Source: Halopseudomonas xiamenensis
GTDB lineage: Bacteria; Pseudomonadota; Gammaproteobacteria; Pseudomonadales; Pseudomonadaceae
Direction of reading: 5' to 3'
Length of the DNA: 64,000 nucleotides
Assembly (NCBI RefSeq): GCF_014219065.1
Contig: NZ_JACLGO010000013.1
Coordinates: forward strand, 1 to 64,000
Part shown: one piece after another, positions 37,151 to 46,766 of the stretch
How positions within the stretch are numbered: the first letter of the stretch is position 1
Layout of the letters: each line of letters begins with the position of its first letter
Notes under the pieces: generated by a model
What the model saw: only the letters and a program-made list of their open reading frames with translations
What the model was told of the DNA's origin: nothing
Database searches by the model: none
Position numbers and translations under genes: made by a program

Positions 37151-38022
37151 TGACTAACAAGTCGATTTTTGGACTGATCATCGCCCTGGTGGTGATTGTG
37201 GTCGGCTGGAGCAGCTTCTTTATCGTCGAGCAGACCCAGCGCGGTCTGGTACTGCAGTTCGGTAAGGTAGTGCGTGACGATGTACCGCCGGGCCTGCACT
37301 TCAAGCTGCCGTTCGTGCAGGAGGCCAAGCTGTTCGACGGCCGTCTGCTGACCCTGGATACCGCCACCCAGCGCTACCTGACCCTGGAGAAGAAGGCGTT
37401 GATGGTGGACTCCTTCGCCAAGTGGCGCATTGCCAACGTGCAGCGCTACTACACCGCGACTTCCGGTCTGCGTTCGATCGCCGAGGAGCGTCTGTCACGG
37501 CAGCTCGAATCCGGTCTGCGCAACGAAGTGGCACGCCGTACCCTGCATGAGGTAGTGGCCGGTGAGCGCGACCAGTTGATGGCCGACATCACCGCTGAGC
37601 TGAATGCCAGCGCGCGGCGTGAACTGGGTATCGAAGTGGTCGACGTGCGGGTCAAGGGCATGGACCTGCCGCGCGAAGTCAACCGCAGCGTATTCGAGCG
37701 GATGAGCACCGAGCGTGAGCGCGAGGCGCGCGAGCACCGGGCCAAGGGTCGCGAGCTGGGCGAGGGTATTCGTGCCGATGCCGATCGCCAGCAGCGGGTG
37801 ATCCTGGCCGAAGCCTTCCGTGAGGCCGAGGAAATCCGCGGTCAGGGTGATGCCGAGGCGGCAGCGATCTATGCCGACGCCTACAACAAGGACCCGGAGT
37901 TCTACTCCTTCTATCGCAGCCTGCAGGCCTATCGCGAGAGTTTCGCCAGCAAGTCCGATGTGCTGGTGATCGATCCGGAAAGCGAGTTCTTCAAATTCTT
38001 CAGGGGCGCGCAACAGCCCTGA
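37150..38022 (+). CDS. hflC: FtsH protease regulator HflC
   Basis: This 290-residue SPFH protein begins with a transmembrane helix (residues about 5-25, IFGLIIALVVIVVGWSSFFIV). The band-7 domain carries QTQRGLVLQFGK, and the family's EREAREHRAKGRE and FREAEEIRGQGDAEAA helix follows. It pairs with HflK in the FtsH-HflKC complex. Start and hflK stop overlap, so stoichiometric synthesis is likely. It is followed by a hairpin with a T6 tract. Confidence 0.96.
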   Translation: MTNKSIFGLIIALVVIVVGWSSFFIVEQTQRGLVLQFGKVVRDDVPPGLHFKLPFVQEAKLFDGRLLTLDTATQRYLTLEKKALMVDSFAKWRIANVQRYYTATSGLRSIAEERLSRQLESGLRNEVARRTLHEVVAGERDQLMADITAELNASARRELGIEVVDVRVKGMDLPREVNRSVFERMSTEREREAREHRAKGRELGEGIRADADRQQRVILAEAFREAEEIRGQGDAEAAAIYADAYNKDPEFYSFYRSLQAYRESFASKSDVLVIDPESEFFKFFRGAQQP

Positions 38023-38076
38023 AGCGGAACTGGCCACACTCGTCCTATTGGCGGGTGTGGCCGGTGGAAAACATGC

Positions 38077-38110
38077 TACAATCGCGCAGCCGGGACATCC
38101 CGGCTTTTTT
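38077..38110 (+). terminator. Terminator-type hairpin directly after a -10-like element
   Basis: GCCGGGA (38089-38095) and TCCCGGC (38098-38104) form a perfect 7-bp stem with a 2-base loop, then T6. TACAAT at 38077-38082 resembles a -10 box immediately before it. It could terminate the hfl operon, or act as a leader hairpin for a hisZ-purA transcript. Confidence 0.7.
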
Positions 38111-38171
38111 GTGGCCGGCGCTGCCTGCTTGTACCTGATCCGCTAGCCCTTACGTAATAAAGGTTGTGAAA

Positions 38172-39362
38172 ATGCCTACTGTTGATCGCTGGCTGTTGCC
38201 TGACGGGATCGAAGAAGTGCTGCCTGAGGAGGCGGCGCGTACCGAAGCGGCCCGCCGGCAACTGCTGGACCTGTTCTCCCGCTGGGGGTATGACCTGGTC
38301 ATCACCCCGCATATCGAGTACCTCGAATCCCTGCTGACCGGCTCCGGTCACGATCTGGACCTGCAGACCTTCAAGATGACCGACCGGATGTCCGGCCGCA
38401 TGCTGGGCCTGCGCGCCGATATCACCCCCCAGGTGGCGCGGATCGACGCCCACACCCTGGGTGCCGAAGGCCCCAGTCGTCTATGCTATTGCGGTAGCGT
38501 GCTGCATACCTTGCCACGGCCATTGTCCACCTCGCGCAGCCTGATCCAGCTGGGTGCCGAGCTGTACGGTGATGCGTCCAGCGCCAGTGATATCGAAGTC
38601 ATTTCGCTGATGCTGGAAACCCTGGCGGCCAGCCGAGTCGAGCAGGTGCACCTCGACCTGGGCCATGTGGGCATCTACCGTGGTCTGGTACAGGCTGCCG
38701 AACTGGATGATGCAACCGAGCGGGCGCTGTTCGATGCCCTGCAGCGCAAGGCCGGTGATGAGGTGCGGGAGTTGACCGCGCGTATCGAGCAGCCCTCGCT
38801 GGCGGCCATGCTGTGTGGCTTGGTGGACCTGTCCGGTGACATCGAGGTGCTGGAGCGGGCCCACGTGCTGCTCGACGGCGCCCCCGAGCAGATCACTGTG
38901 GCACTGGATGAGCTGGCGGAGATCGCCCAGACCATAGCGCAGCGCTACCCGTCGGTGCCGCTGTACTTCGATCTGGCCGAGCTGCGTGGCTATCACTACC
39001 ACACCGGGGTGACCTTTGCCGCCTTCATTCCCGGCACTGGCCAGAGCATCGCCCAGGGCGGGCGTTACGATGAGATCGGTCGGGACTTCGGCCGGGCGCG
39101 CCCGGCTACCGGCTTCTCCACCGATCTGCGGCTGCTGGTCGCCTGCGGGCAGATCGAGGCCGACAGCCGCAGCCATGGTATCTGGGCACCACATGCCAGC
39201 CAGCCGGGCCTGCAGGACAAGGTCATGCAGCTGCGCAGCGCCGGCGAGCGGGTGATAGTGGCGTTGCCCGGCCAGTTGGATGCTGATGCGGTAGGTCTGG
39301 GCTGCGATCGGGCCCTGCGCTTTGAAAACGATTGCTGGCAGGTTACAGAACTGCAAGTTTGA
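38172..39362 (+). CDS. hisZ: ATP phosphoribosyltransferase regulatory subunit HisZ
   Basis: This 396-residue HisRS-like protein lacks a tRNA anticodon domain. It binds short-form HisG as the regulatory subunit of the first enzyme of histidine synthesis. [30 protein letters not shown] and the C-terminal half with [10 protein letters not shown]...GGRYDEIG identify HisZ. The start at 38172 is preferred, with AAAGG upstream and a GTG two codons earlier. It precedes purA by 49 bases, the standard Pseudomonas arrangement. Confidence 0.95.
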   Translation: MPTVDRWLLPDGIEEVLPEEAARTEAARRQLLDLFSRWGYDLVITPHIEYLESLLTGSGHDLDLQTFKMTDRMSGRMLGLRADITPQVARIDAHTLGAEGPSRLCYCGSVLHTLPRPLSTSRSLIQLGAELYGDASSASDIEVISLMLETLAASRVEQVHLDLGHVGIYRGLVQAAELDDATERALFDALQRKAGDEVRELTARIEQPSLAAMLCGLVDLSGDIEVLERAHVLLDGAPEQITVALDELAEIAQTIAQRYPSVPLYFDLAELRGYHYHTGVTFAAFIPGTGQSIAQGGRYDEIGRDFGRARPATGFSTDLRLLVACGQIEADSRSHGIWAPHASQPGLQDKVMQLRSAGERVIVALPGQLDADAVGLGCDRALRFENDCWQVTELQV

Positions 39363-39390
39363 TTCCGTGGCCTGCTGGGCCAGTCCATAA

Positions 39391-40701
<1,311 letters not shown>

Positions 40702-40722
40702 GTTGAGCTGATTGGACTTGAG

Positions 40723-40766
40723 GGCCTGGGTTCTGTATTGCACAGGACTCAGGCCTTTTGGTTTTT
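40723..40766 (+). terminator. Intrinsic terminator after purA
   Basis: GGCCTGGGTTCTGT and ACAGGACTCAGGCC pair with one G-U and one mismatch around a 5-base loop. They are followed by TTTTGGTTTTT. It separates purA from the convergent camDCAB operon. Confidence 0.85.
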
Positions 40767-40805
40767 ACTTGCTTTGATCGTAGTAGTGGATGTGACCGCT
40801 GAGAA

Positions 40806-41129
40806 TCACCACTGCCGGTCGGGTATTTCTACCACGAGGCCGTCGAGTGTTGGGGACATGACAATCTGGCAGCATAGTCTGCTGTTGGGTTTTACTTCAG
40901 CTGCCGCGCATTCCAGCATACCGGCTTCGCGCTCTGTGGGTGCGAGCAGCCTGTCACAAAACGCCTCGTCCACATAAACGTGACAGGTCGCGCAACTGGC
41001 GCTACCTCCACAGTCGCCCACGATGTCATAGATGCCGTTGGACACTGCGGCCTGCATCAGACTGACTCCATCCGACACATCCAGTTCATGCCGGGTTCCA
41101 TCATGTGATATGTATACGACTTTAGACAT
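40806..41129 (-). CDS. camB: Putidaredoxin ([2Fe-2S] ferredoxin)
   Basis: This 107-residue protein is very close to Pseudomonas putida putidaredoxin as I remember it: MSKVVYISHDGT at the start, then GIYDIVGDCGGSASCATCHV, and PDRQW at the end. Cluster ligands are Cys40, Cys46, Cys49 and Cys87 (39, 45, 48, 86 in mature numbering). Asp39 and the C-terminal Trp107, needed for electron transfer to P450cam, are present. It carries electrons from CamA to CamC in the cytoplasm. It is the last gene of camDCAB, and the order is identical to that on the CAM plasmid. A longer frame starts seven codons upstream, but the family start is clear. Confidence 0.96.
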   Translation of the reverse strand: MSKVVYISHDGTRHELDVSDGVSLMQAAVSNGIYDIVGDCGGSASCATCHVYVDEAFCDRLLAPTEREAGMLECAAAEVKPNSRLCCQIVMSPTLDGLVVEIPDRQW

Positions 41130-41196
41130 TGTTCTTATCCTTGTACCCATTGGGGTAAAAAAACCAGTCTTCTGACTGTAGAATTGCTGGCTATAT

Positions 41197-42465
41197 TCAG
41201 GCGTAATTCGGCTCAGCTCTTGCTGCGGCTATGATCTCTTTCAATGGTACGCTCTCATCGGCCAATAGAGCTGGATCAATCAGGAGTTGATCGGTGACCA
41301 TCTGCTTCGATAGATTGAACTCCACTGGACGGTTCACTGTATCTACAGCTAATGCCCGATTGTTTTTGAGATAGAAAACGCTGAAGTCTGGTTGCTCCAT
41401 ACTGCCTCGAATTACGATCCGCTCGTAACCATCGGAGAGGCCAACCATCTTCAATCCTATGTCATATTGATCAGACCAGAACCAGGGAGCAGCTTCGCTG
41501 CGATAGGTTTTTCCACACAGGATTGCGGCGATTTTTCTTGCCTGCTCCAGAGCATTGGGCACGGACTCGATACGGACCCAGCGGTTATAGATGCTACTGT
41601 GAAAGCGGGCGCAGTCGCCGAGTGCCATGATCGCTGGATCTGATGTTTGCATCAGTTCGTTGACGATGATTCCATCATCGACCTGCAGCCCGGCTGCGCT
41701 GGCCAGTTCGCAATTTGGAACCAGCCCGATGCCGGCGACCACCAGATCGGCATCGAGTCGTCTGCCATCGGCGCAGACTACGGCTCGTACGTGCTGCTGA
41801 TCTGCAGACATCTCAAAGCCGGCAATCTGGGTGTTGACCTCGATATCCACTCCTGCTGCGCGGTGCAGGCGTTCATAGAAAGACGACACCAGTGGCGCGG
41901 TTACGCGATCCAGTACCCGATCTGCGATCGTCAGCAGCGTGACCTGCATACCTGTTTTAATTGCGGAGGCGGCAACCTCCAGGCCGATGTAGCCGCTCCC
42001 TATCACCACCATCCGGTTGCCAGGCACCAACTGAAGACGAATACGTTCCGCGTCCGATAGCGTGCGCAGATAGCAAAAATTGTCCGCCTCCGCCAAGGGG
42101 CCGCAGTCCGCCGGCATGGTGCGTGGACGGCCGCCGGTTGCCAGAACTAATCGATCATAGCTCAGTGCTTGTCCGTCGGCGAGCTGTACCTGAGCAGCTT
42201 CGCGGTTAATAGCATCGACTCTGATGCCGCTCAGCAAGTGGATATTCTGTGCCTGATAAGCTTCTGGTGTTCTTAGATACAGGCTTTCGGCAGTTGCTGT
42301 ACCAGCCAGATAAGCTTTGGATAGGGGGGGCAGGTGGTGTGGAATATCAGCGCTTTCCCCTATCAGAGTAATCTCGCCTTGCCAGCCATTGGCTCTTAGG
42401 CCGAAGGCAACTTCGACCCCGGCCTGCCCAGTTCCTATGATGACTACTTTTTCATATGCTTTCAC
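41197..42465 (-). CDS. camA: Putidaredoxin reductase
   Basis: This 422-residue FAD- and NADH-dependent reductase, the same length as the P. putida enzyme, passes electrons to putidaredoxin. An N-terminal FAD motif IIGTGQAGVEVAFG, HHLPPLSKAYL, a central NAD motif VIGSGYIGLEVAAS and the C-terminal DESVPLKEIIAAA closely match CamA. The start is GTG at 42465, placed by the strong GGGAGG 8 bases upstream. The P. putida camA gene is also known to initiate with GTG. It lies 17 bases downstream of camC and is part of camDCAB. Confidence 0.96.
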   Translation of the reverse strand: MKAYEKVVIIGTGQAGVEVAFGLRANGWQGEITLIGESADIPHHLPPLSKAYLAGTATAESLYLRTPEAYQAQNIHLLSGIRVDAINREAAQVQLADGQALSYDRLVLATGGRPRTMPADCGPLAEADNFCYLRTLSDAERIRLQLVPGNRMVVIGSGYIGLEVAASAIKTGMQVTLLTIADRVLDRVTAPLVSSFYERLHRAAGVDIEVNTQIAGFEMSADQQHVRAVVCADGRRLDADLVVAGIGLVPNCELASAAGLQVDDGIIVNELMQTSDPAIMALGDCARFHSSIYNRWVRIESVPNALEQARKIAAILCGKTYRSEAAPWFWSDQYDIGLKMVGLSDGYERIVIRGSMEQPDFSVFYLKNNRALAVDTVNRPVEFNLSKQMVTDQLLIDPALLADESVPLKEIIAAARAEPNYA

Positions 42466-42482
42466 AATGCGGCCTCCCGCAG

Positions 42483-43730
42483 CTAAACCGCTTTGGTCGA
42501 CGCAGTATCCCAAACCAGGGGCAGGGATTTTACGCCGCTGACTATCCCGCTCTGATGTTGTACCTCAGCACCAGGCTTGATGGAAAAATCAGGGATTCGT
42601 GCGAGCCACTCTTCCAGAGTGATGATGATTTCCCGCCGTGCCAGGTGTTGACCCAGACATAAGTGACTGCCGTGACCGAAGGTGGTATGTGAAATGTCCT
42701 TACGGTCGAAGTTCACATGCATTGGGCAGGCATTTTCCCGATCATCCAGACCGGACAACAATTGGGGTAGCAGAATAAGGTCATCCTTCTTCATCTGTAC
42801 GCCATGGAACTCATAATCGCTGCCCAGGATGCGCCCGTCGGCAACTAGCGAGAATCGCCGTAGTAACTCTTCGGTGGCTGCGGGTATGCTACTGGGATTC
42901 TCTGCCAGCTCTCGGCGATGTTCAGTGCTTCTTGCCAGAAACTCCATGGCAAAACTGAGAAAGTTGACTACGGTATCCAGACCGCCTAGCAACAGCAGGC
43001 CGCAGAGTCTCTTGGCTTCATCATCGGTAATGGGGCGGCCATCAATTTTTCCATTGGCGACAATACTGATCGCATCCGTCCCCGACTTTCCTTTGCGCTC
43101 GGCAATGATGGGTATCAGGTATGTATACAGCGCATCTCGTGCCTCGGCAAAGGTCATGCTGCCGTCGGGCCGAGTCATCTGGTCGCATATATATTTGAGA
43201 TGGGGAATATCCTTATCGGGTAACCCTGCCAGCAACATGAAAATGCGAATGGGGAAGGGCTCGGCATAAGCGTCGGTGAAATTGCATTCGCCCTTTAAGC
43301 GCAGATCGTCAATGAGCGTACAGGCCAACTCGCGGATCTGTGATTCCAGCCGGTCCACCACCGGTAAGCCTACTACGCTATTGGCAAGGGCCCGGTATTT
43401 ACGTTGTTCTGGCGGATCCATTGAGGTTGGAATGAAATCGTAAGCTTCACCCACTTCCCGTGGGATAAACGGACATTTGCTGGAAAAATACTGGTGGTTC
43501 TCATAAGCCTCGCGGATGATTTTTGCGCGCGTTGCTATCCAGTGACCGCCGTTGCGCTGAGTCCAGACAATATCCGGGACGTTCGGTCCCTGTAGTGCCG
43601 CCCATGCCTGCTGTACGCCTTGCGACAAATTCGGTGGGTTATACATGTCAAAATCGAAGACGAGATGCTCAGGCACGTGAGGCGGCAGCGGAGCAAGACC
43701 ATTGTTGGTAAGCATGGTTTCAGTACTCAT
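42483..43730 (-). CDS. camC: Cytochrome P450cam (camphor 5-monooxygenase)
   Basis: This 415-residue protein clearly belongs to CYP101[21 protein letters not shown] at the start, [17 protein letters not shown] with heme ligand Cys358 (Cys357 in mature numbering), and the same C-terminus (TKAV). Camphor-contacting residues are kept: Phe87, Tyr96, Thr101, Leu244, Asp251, Thr252 and Val295 in P450cam numbering. The position of Val247 is Leu ([10 protein letters not shown]). It hydroxylates D-camphor at the 5-exo position using CamAB electrons. AGGAGAA precedes the start. It is the second gene of camDCAB. Camphor is the expected substrate, though the Leu247 change may alter preference. Confidence 0.97.
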   Translation of the reverse strand: MSTETMLTNNGLAPLPPHVPEHLVFDFDMYNPPNLSQGVQQAWAALQGPNVPDIVWTQRNGGHWIATRAKIIREAYENHQYFSSKCPFIPREVGEAYDFIPTSMDPPEQRKYRALANSVVGLPVVDRLESQIRELACTLIDDLRLKGECNFTDAYAEPFPIRIFMLLAGLPDKDIPHLKYICDQMTRPDGSMTFAEARDALYTYLIPIIAERKGKSGTDAISIVANGKIDGRPITDDEAKRLCGLLLLGGLDTVVNFLSFAMEFLARSTEHRRELAENPSSIPAATEELLRRFSLVADGRILGSDYEFHGVQMKKDDLILLPQLLSGLDDRENACPMHVNFDRKDISHTTFGHGSHLCLGQHLARREIIITLEEWLARIPDFSIKPGAEVQHQSGIVSGVKSLPLVWDTASTKAV

Positions 43731-43753
43731 TGTTATTCTCCTGACTCAATATT

Positions 43754-44839
43754 TCATAGAGTGGGGTCGATCACGGGTTTGATCAGGTTGCCAGTCTTGA
43801 CTTGCTCAAGCGCTTTATTCGCATCCCTGATGGCAAAGCGTTGAGTAATCAGGTCTGCAAGTGGATATTTTTCCTGCATCTGGGCGGCAAAGTGCATCGC
43901 CTGGTAATAATGTTTTGGTTTGGGAAAGGTCGCGCCTGATACATGAATATTCTTTATGGTCAGATCACGTGGCGAAATCGGTTGGGTTCCAATAGCGCCC
44001 CAGAGGCCGAGCAGTATGTAGCGCCCATGGTTGCCAGTCAGGTCTACTCCTTCAGGGAAGGCGGGTAGCGCGCCGGCTGCTTCGACAACAACACTGGCTC
44101 CACGTTTGCCGAAGCGGTCGCTGACGATGCGCTGGCGCTCCTCTGTAGTAGTGTCCTGGAGCGAGATGGTCTCGGTTGCCCCCAGACTGCGGGCCATTTC
44201 CAGGCGGGTCTGGGAGTAATCAATGGCAATAACGTCCTTTGCTCCCGAGGCAGCAGCGACCAGCACAGCTGCCAAACCTACCGGGCCAGCGCCTTGCACC
44301 ACGACAGTGTCGCCCAGCCCAACAGGGCCGCAACGGTCGTAGCCACGTAATACAGTAGGGAGGGCACAACCCAGGGCGGCCAGCGCCTCAGGTTGGGCAT
44401 GATCTGGCAGACGATAGAACGCCATGCCGTTTGGCAGGCAGGCAAAATCGGCGTAACTACCCCAGTTGGGCTTCTCGGCATGTTCAAAAAAAGTTGAATT
44501 GTCGCAGGGTGTCTCGTCCAACACGGTGCAACTGTGGCAGCGGTGACATAGCGCGATGGGCGCCCAATACACCAGGTCGCCCGGTTTTACCGGAACGCCG
44601 GCATAGTCGGTGTTGACACCCTCGCCCAGCTTCTCGATCCGACCAACACCCTCATGACCAAGGATGATGGGAAAGGGCATTGCGCCTGCTTCACCGGAAA
44701 CAATGTGCACATCGCTACCGCAGACACCGCCAAGCACGACACGGACCAATGCGCCGCCGGGTTGTGGGTCGAAAATAGGCACTTCCCAGGTTTCAACCCG
44801 ATTTTGTTCCACCATTACTGCCGCTCTAGCGTATTGCAT
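43754..44839 (-). CDS. camD: 5-exo-hydroxycamphor dehydrogenase (Zn-type MDR)
   Basis: This 361-residue zinc alcohol dehydrogenase oxidises 5-exo-hydroxycamphor to 2,5-diketocamphane with NAD. Catalytic-zinc motifs are GGVCGSDVH and GHEGVGRIE. The structural-zinc lobe is reduced to a CHRCHSC...C arrangement, and the Rossmann motif is GAGPVGL. Sequence and length agree with P. putida CamD (RVVLGGVCGSDVHIV, LGLWGAIGTQPISPRDLT). GAGGTG precedes the start. It is the first gene of camDCAB, with the CamR-type operator about 80 bases upstream. Confidence 0.95.
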   Translation of the reverse strand: MQYARAAVMVEQNRVETWEVPIFDPQPGGALVRVVLGGVCGSDVHIVSGEAGAMPFPIILGHEGVGRIEKLGEGVNTDYAGVPVKPGDLVYWAPIALCHRCHSCTVLDETPCDNSTFFEHAEKPNWGSYADFACLPNGMAFYRLPDHAQPEALAALGCALPTVLRGYDRCGPVGLGDTVVVQGAGPVGLAAVLVAAASGAKDVIAIDYSQTRLEMARSLGATETISLQDTTTEERQRIVSDRFGKRGASVVVEAAGALPAFPEGVDLTGNHGRYILLGLWGAIGTQPISPRDLTIKNIHVSGATFPKPKHYYQAMHFAAQMQEKYPLADLITQRFAIRDANKALEQVKTGNLIKPVIDPTL

Positions 44840-44918
44840 GCTTGCACCTCTTTTTTATTATGTTTACTGGTTCCGTCAGGGAGCCTGACCTGTGTTGCCC
44901 AGGATGCTGGGTTGGGTC

Positions 44919-44935
44919 CTATATCGGTGATATAG
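44919..44935. promoter_or_regulatory. Candidate CamR operator between camD and camR
   Basis: CTATATC-GGT-GATATAG is a perfect 7-bp inverted repeat with a 3-bp centre, in the divergent camD/camR intergenic region. P. putida CamR binds one palindromic operator at the corresponding place and is released by camphor, so the same role is proposed. Confidence 0.8.
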
Positions 44936-45060
44936 TGAGCATATCCATGGCTCGGAATTTAGTCAACACGCGCGATGAAAAATACAGTGTTGGCTATGAA
45001 CATTGGCAAACAGCAGGGGGAGGGCTCCCATTGGCCGCAGTGAACTCACCAAAGAAAAAG

Positions 45061-45639
45061 ATGCGGATGGAAATCAGTCAGGTAGATGTCAAGCGCGATC
45101 TGTTGCGTGCGGCAAGGCAGTTACTCAGCAGCGAAGGGCGAGAAGGTGCAACCATGCGGGCAATTTGTGCGGCCGCGGGTGTGACGCCACCTACCTTGTA
45201 TCATTACTATGGCGATTTGGAAGGTTTGCATAAGTCGGCAATTGATGAAACCTATCTGGAGGTTGCGAAGGCTTATCATGGTGGTGCGGAGGAAAAAGGT
45301 CCGTTGAAGGGCATTCGTGATGGATGGGCGACATTTCTTGAATTTGCCCACTCTGAACCGAACATGTGCCGCATTGTTATTCAGCAGATAATGGCAGGGA
45401 ATCCGCCGAGCATGGTAAGCGAGACATTGCGGGGGCTAGTGGAGGACCTGAAGGAAGTCCATGGCCGGGGGCTATTGAAGTTCTCCTCCGAGGACACCGC
45501 GCAACTGTTATGGATGTCGGCTTTAGGTGCATTGACCTACGCAGTCAGCAAAGATGGCCTGGTATTGGAGGGCTCTGAAGAGCCTGTGTTGCAAAAGGCG
45601 TTGCTTGAAATAACCCTGGGTGCGTTGTTTGAGTCTTGA
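45061..45639 (+). CDS. camR: CamR-type TetR family repressor
   Basis: This protein of about 192 residues has an N-terminal TetR helix-turn-helix (ATMRAICAAAGVTPPTLYHYYGDLEGL) and a helical ligand domain. Its position, divergent from camDCAB with a palindrome in between, and the HTH sequence match CamR, which represses camDCAB and itself until camphor binds. The start is uncertain. ATG 45061 gives a normal TetR N-terminus but has only a weak AAAGAAAAAG upstream. TTG 45031 has GGGGGAGGG at good spacing and would add ten residues. A frame reaching back to 44842 would run through the operator and is rejected. Confidence 0.88.
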   Translation: MRMEISQVDVKRDLLRAARQLLSSEGREGATMRAICAAAGVTPPTLYHYYGDLEGLHKSAIDETYLEVAKAYHGGAEEKGPLKGIRDGWATFLEFAHSEPNMCRIVIQQIMAGNPPSMVSETLRGLVEDLKEVHGRGLLKFSSEDTAQLLWMSALGALTYAVSKDGLVLEGSEEPVLQKALLEITLGALFES

Positions 45640-45644
45640 CGAAA

Positions 45645-45668
45645 AGGCGGGCACGGGTGGGCCCGCCT
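45645..45668. terminator. Bidirectional hairpin between camR and the MBL gene
   Basis: AGGCGGGC (45645-45652) and GCCCGCCT (45661-45668) form a perfect 8-bp stem between convergent genes. On the minus strand it is followed by TTTTCG, so it may mainly terminate the hydrolase transcript. Confidence 0.7.
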
Positions 45669-45675
45669 GTGGTTG

Positions 45676-46665
45676 CTACTCGGCTGACTCCAGACTGTCC
45701 ACTATTGGAGAAAACTCGGCCGGAACCCACGCATAGGCGTCACTCTTGACCCGAACATGGCCCAGGCCGGGGAATGGGAGGTGCGCACCGGCAATCCAGA
45801 ATTTCTGCGCAGAGCTCCTGGAAAGCAATTGCAGTCTCGAAGCTCTGGCTTGATCGGTATCGACGTCAGCTTCTATTACAACGTCAGGGTGAGCAAACTG
45901 CACTGCATGGTTATGCACTATATCCCCCCATACCATCAGGCGCTCGGTGCCTGAGCTGAACAGGTAGGCGGTATGACCGGGCGTATGCCCGTAGGCAGGA
46001 ACACTTTTCACCCCGGGGAGCAGCGTATCATCCGGTTGATAACGTTGAAGCTTTTCTTCGGTATAGGGCGCCATGGCTGTGCGGGTCATATCGAAGAAAG
46101 CCTGGTCGGTTTCTGCGATATCCCCCATGGCTGTATCCAGCCAGAACTCTGCCTCTGCCTGGGGAACGTAAATGATCGCATTGGGAAAGGCTGGGGTGCC
46201 ATCAGCATTGGCCACACCGCAGGAATGGTCGGGATGCAGGTGAGTCAGCAGGACAGTATCGATCTGCTCCGGCTTGTAACCTGACGCTCGGAGGTTGTTT
46301 GCCAGGGAGCCCATAGTAGGTCCGAAGCATTCTGCAGCGCCTGCATCTACCAATATCAAATGGCTGCCGGTGTTGATGAGATAGCCATTTACCGCTGTTT
46401 GTATTCCCTCTTCAGTATTGATGAACATTTCATTCAGCAGGTTTTGCAAATTGTCTTTACTTATTCCCTTCAGCCACGCCGGGTCAAAATGAACGTAGCC
46501 ATCATACAGGGCGGTAACTTCCAGCTCGCCGATGTTCATTCGATAATAGCCGGGTACCTGATGTGGTTGCTTTGCTATGGGCTCGGCCAGAGATGTCGAT
46601 GCTGCAACAACTGCCGCTAAGCCTGCTGCCAGCAAGGATCTACGGAAAAGAAATCTTGAAGACAT
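45676..46665 (-). CDS. Exported metallo-beta-lactamase-fold hydrolase
   Basis: This protein of 329 residues starts at the ATG preceding a signal peptide (FRRSLLAAGLAAVVAAS, a possible twin-arginine form), with GGAG upstream. The MBL metal motif is THLHPDHSCG (HxHxDH). Further ligands lie in YGHTPGHTA and MVWGDIVHNH. It therefore acts as a periplasmic zinc hydrolase. Relatives include lactonases and esterases. In this catabolic setting a lactone or ester substrate is plausible but unproven. It is convergent with camR. No comparable gene is part of the described P. putida cam operons, as far as I know. Confidence 0.82.
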   Translation of the reverse strand: MSSRFLFRRSLLAAGLAAVVAASTSLAEPIAKQPHQVPGYYRMNIGELEVTALYDGYVHFDPAWLKGISKDNLQNLLNEMFINTEEGIQTAVNGYLINTGSHLILVDAGAAECFGPTMGSLANNLRASGYKPEQIDTVLLTHLHPDHSCGVANADGTPAFPNAIIYVPQAEAEFWLDTAMGDIAETDQAFFDMTRTAMAPYTEEKLQRYQPDDTLLPGVKSVPAYGHTPGHTAYLFSSGTERLMVWGDIVHNHAVQFAHPDVVIEADVDTDQARASRLQLLSRSSAQKFWIAGAHLPFPGLGHVRVKSDAYAWVPAEFSPIVDSLESAE

Positions 46666-46728
46666 GATGGTTATTCTCCGTGCCTGACAATGGATGTCAG
46701 GACGTGAAAAATCAGTACATTGATGATA

Positions 46729-46740
46729 TGGAGCGCTCCA
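46729..46740. promoter_or_regulatory. Perfect palindrome upstream of the MBL hydrolase gene
   Basis: TGGAGCGCTCCA is a 12-bp perfect palindrome, flanked by further partly matching ATTG...CAAT, and lies 64 bases before the hydrolase start. It could be an operator. Only one copy was noticed. Confidence 0.35.
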
Positions 46741-46766
46741 ATGCACGTCGGGTTGAGCCTGGTTCG

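Noticed and set aside
44842-45060. Long N-terminal extension of camR starting at 44842
   Set aside because: It would start 3 bases from the camD start codon and translate through the operator palindrome. The extension has no similarity to TetR proteins.
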